Positions 12,169 to 12,460 of a DNA stretch of 12,460 nt are shown piece after piece. Position numbers and translations under genes: made by a program. Numbering within the stretch: the first letter of the stretch is position 1; each line of letters begins with the position of its first letter. The DNA lies in NCBI GenBank assembly GCA_947589525.1, contig CANQAW010000033.1, positions 1 through 12,460 on the forward strand, written 5' to 3'. The notes beneath the pieces were generated by a model, which was not told where the DNA came from, did no database searches, and was given only the letters and a program-made list of their open reading frames with translations. Source of the DNA: Candidatus Gastranaerophilales bacterium (GTDB lineage: Bacteria > Cyanobacteriota > Vampirovibrionia > Gastranaerophilales > Gastranaerophilaceae).

Positions 12169-12460
12169 ACGGAGAGTTTGATCCTGGCTCAGGACGAACG
12201 CTGGCGGTGTGCCTCATACATGCAAGTCGAACGATAAGGCTTCTTCGGAAGTACATAAGTGGCGGACGGGTGAGTACAACATAGGAAATCTACCCTTGAG
12301 CGGGGGACAACAGAGGGAAACTTCTGCTAATACCCCATACGAGCTGGCCTGAAATGACTATCTTGAAAGATTTATCACTCAAGGATGAGCCTGTGCCTGA
12401 TTAGCTTGTTGGTGGTGTAATGGACTACCAAGGCGACGATCAGTAGCTGGTTTGAGAGGA
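12166..12460 (+). rRNA. 16S ribosomal RNA, 5' part (3' end beyond window)
   Basis: Unmistakable 16S start: AGAGTTTGATCCTGGCTCAG from 12173, then ACGCTGGCGG, ATGCAAGTCGAACG, GGCGGACGGGTGAGTA, CTGCTAATACC, and near the end ACCAAGGCGACGATCAGTAG and TGAGAGGA. By comparison with E. coli numbering (AGAGTTTG at 8) the mature 5' end should be near 12166; the exact end is not set by the sequence. The V1 loop is short, GCTTC-TTCG-GAAG, with a UUCG tetraloop. About 295 of roughly 1500 bases are present. After the usual GTGAGTA the sequence is CAACATAGG where most bacteria have an A first. Confidence 0.98.

Overview
The window is an AT-rich bacterial chromosome segment with tightly packed genes. It starts inside der (only the first few codons are missing) and ends inside the 5' part of a 16S rRNA gene. 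A GT9 (heptosyltransferase-type) glycosyltransferase suggests a diderm cell. AT-rich coding, an ATP-type PEP carboxykinase, a shared-type sugar-ABC ATPase without permeases and LrgAB would suit an uncultured gut bacterium. A non-photosynthetic cyanobacterial relative (Vampirovibrionia/Gastranaerophilales) is my best guess, but I could not test it and it is an inference only.

Layout. 1-1905 (+): der and plsY, a ribosome-assembly GTPase followed by an acyl-glycerol-phosphate acyltransferase. 1909-3033 (-): a secreted glycine-zipper protein and a small STAS-like protein. 3145-5404 (+): a PAS/histidine-kinase-like protein that has lost its catalytic residues, then a MalK/UgpC-type ABC ATPase. 5448-7190 (+): pckA as a single transcription unit, with an extended -10 promoter, a perfect 15-bp palindrome just downstream of the predicted start of transcription, and a strong intrinsic terminator. 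7191-8492: tRNA-Arg(CCU), a block of nested hairpin repeats, an unrecognised Lys/Asn-rich gene on the minus strand with a near-consensus promoter, and tRNA-Lys(CUU). 8531-9615 (+): lrgA-lrgB. 9610-11324 (-): map followed by a GT9 glycosyltransferase. 11325-12165: a promoter for map, then a strong rRNA promoter and a roughly 600-nt structured rRNA leader. 12166 to the end: 16S rRNA.

How the genes fit together: most are housekeeping (translation, phospholipid synthesis, gluconeogenesis/anaplerosis, N-terminal methionine removal, envelope glycosylation). The least ordinary parts are (i) the pseudo-histidine-kinase beside a divergent STAS-like protein, which may be a signalling pair that works without kinase chemistry; and (ii) a family of hairpin repeats with conserved ends and a GNKGA-type pentaloop. 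Two tandem copies of that repeat lie behind tRNA-Arg and a third lies in the 16S leader. The arms differ between copies but keep base pairing, so structure rather than sequence seems to be conserved.
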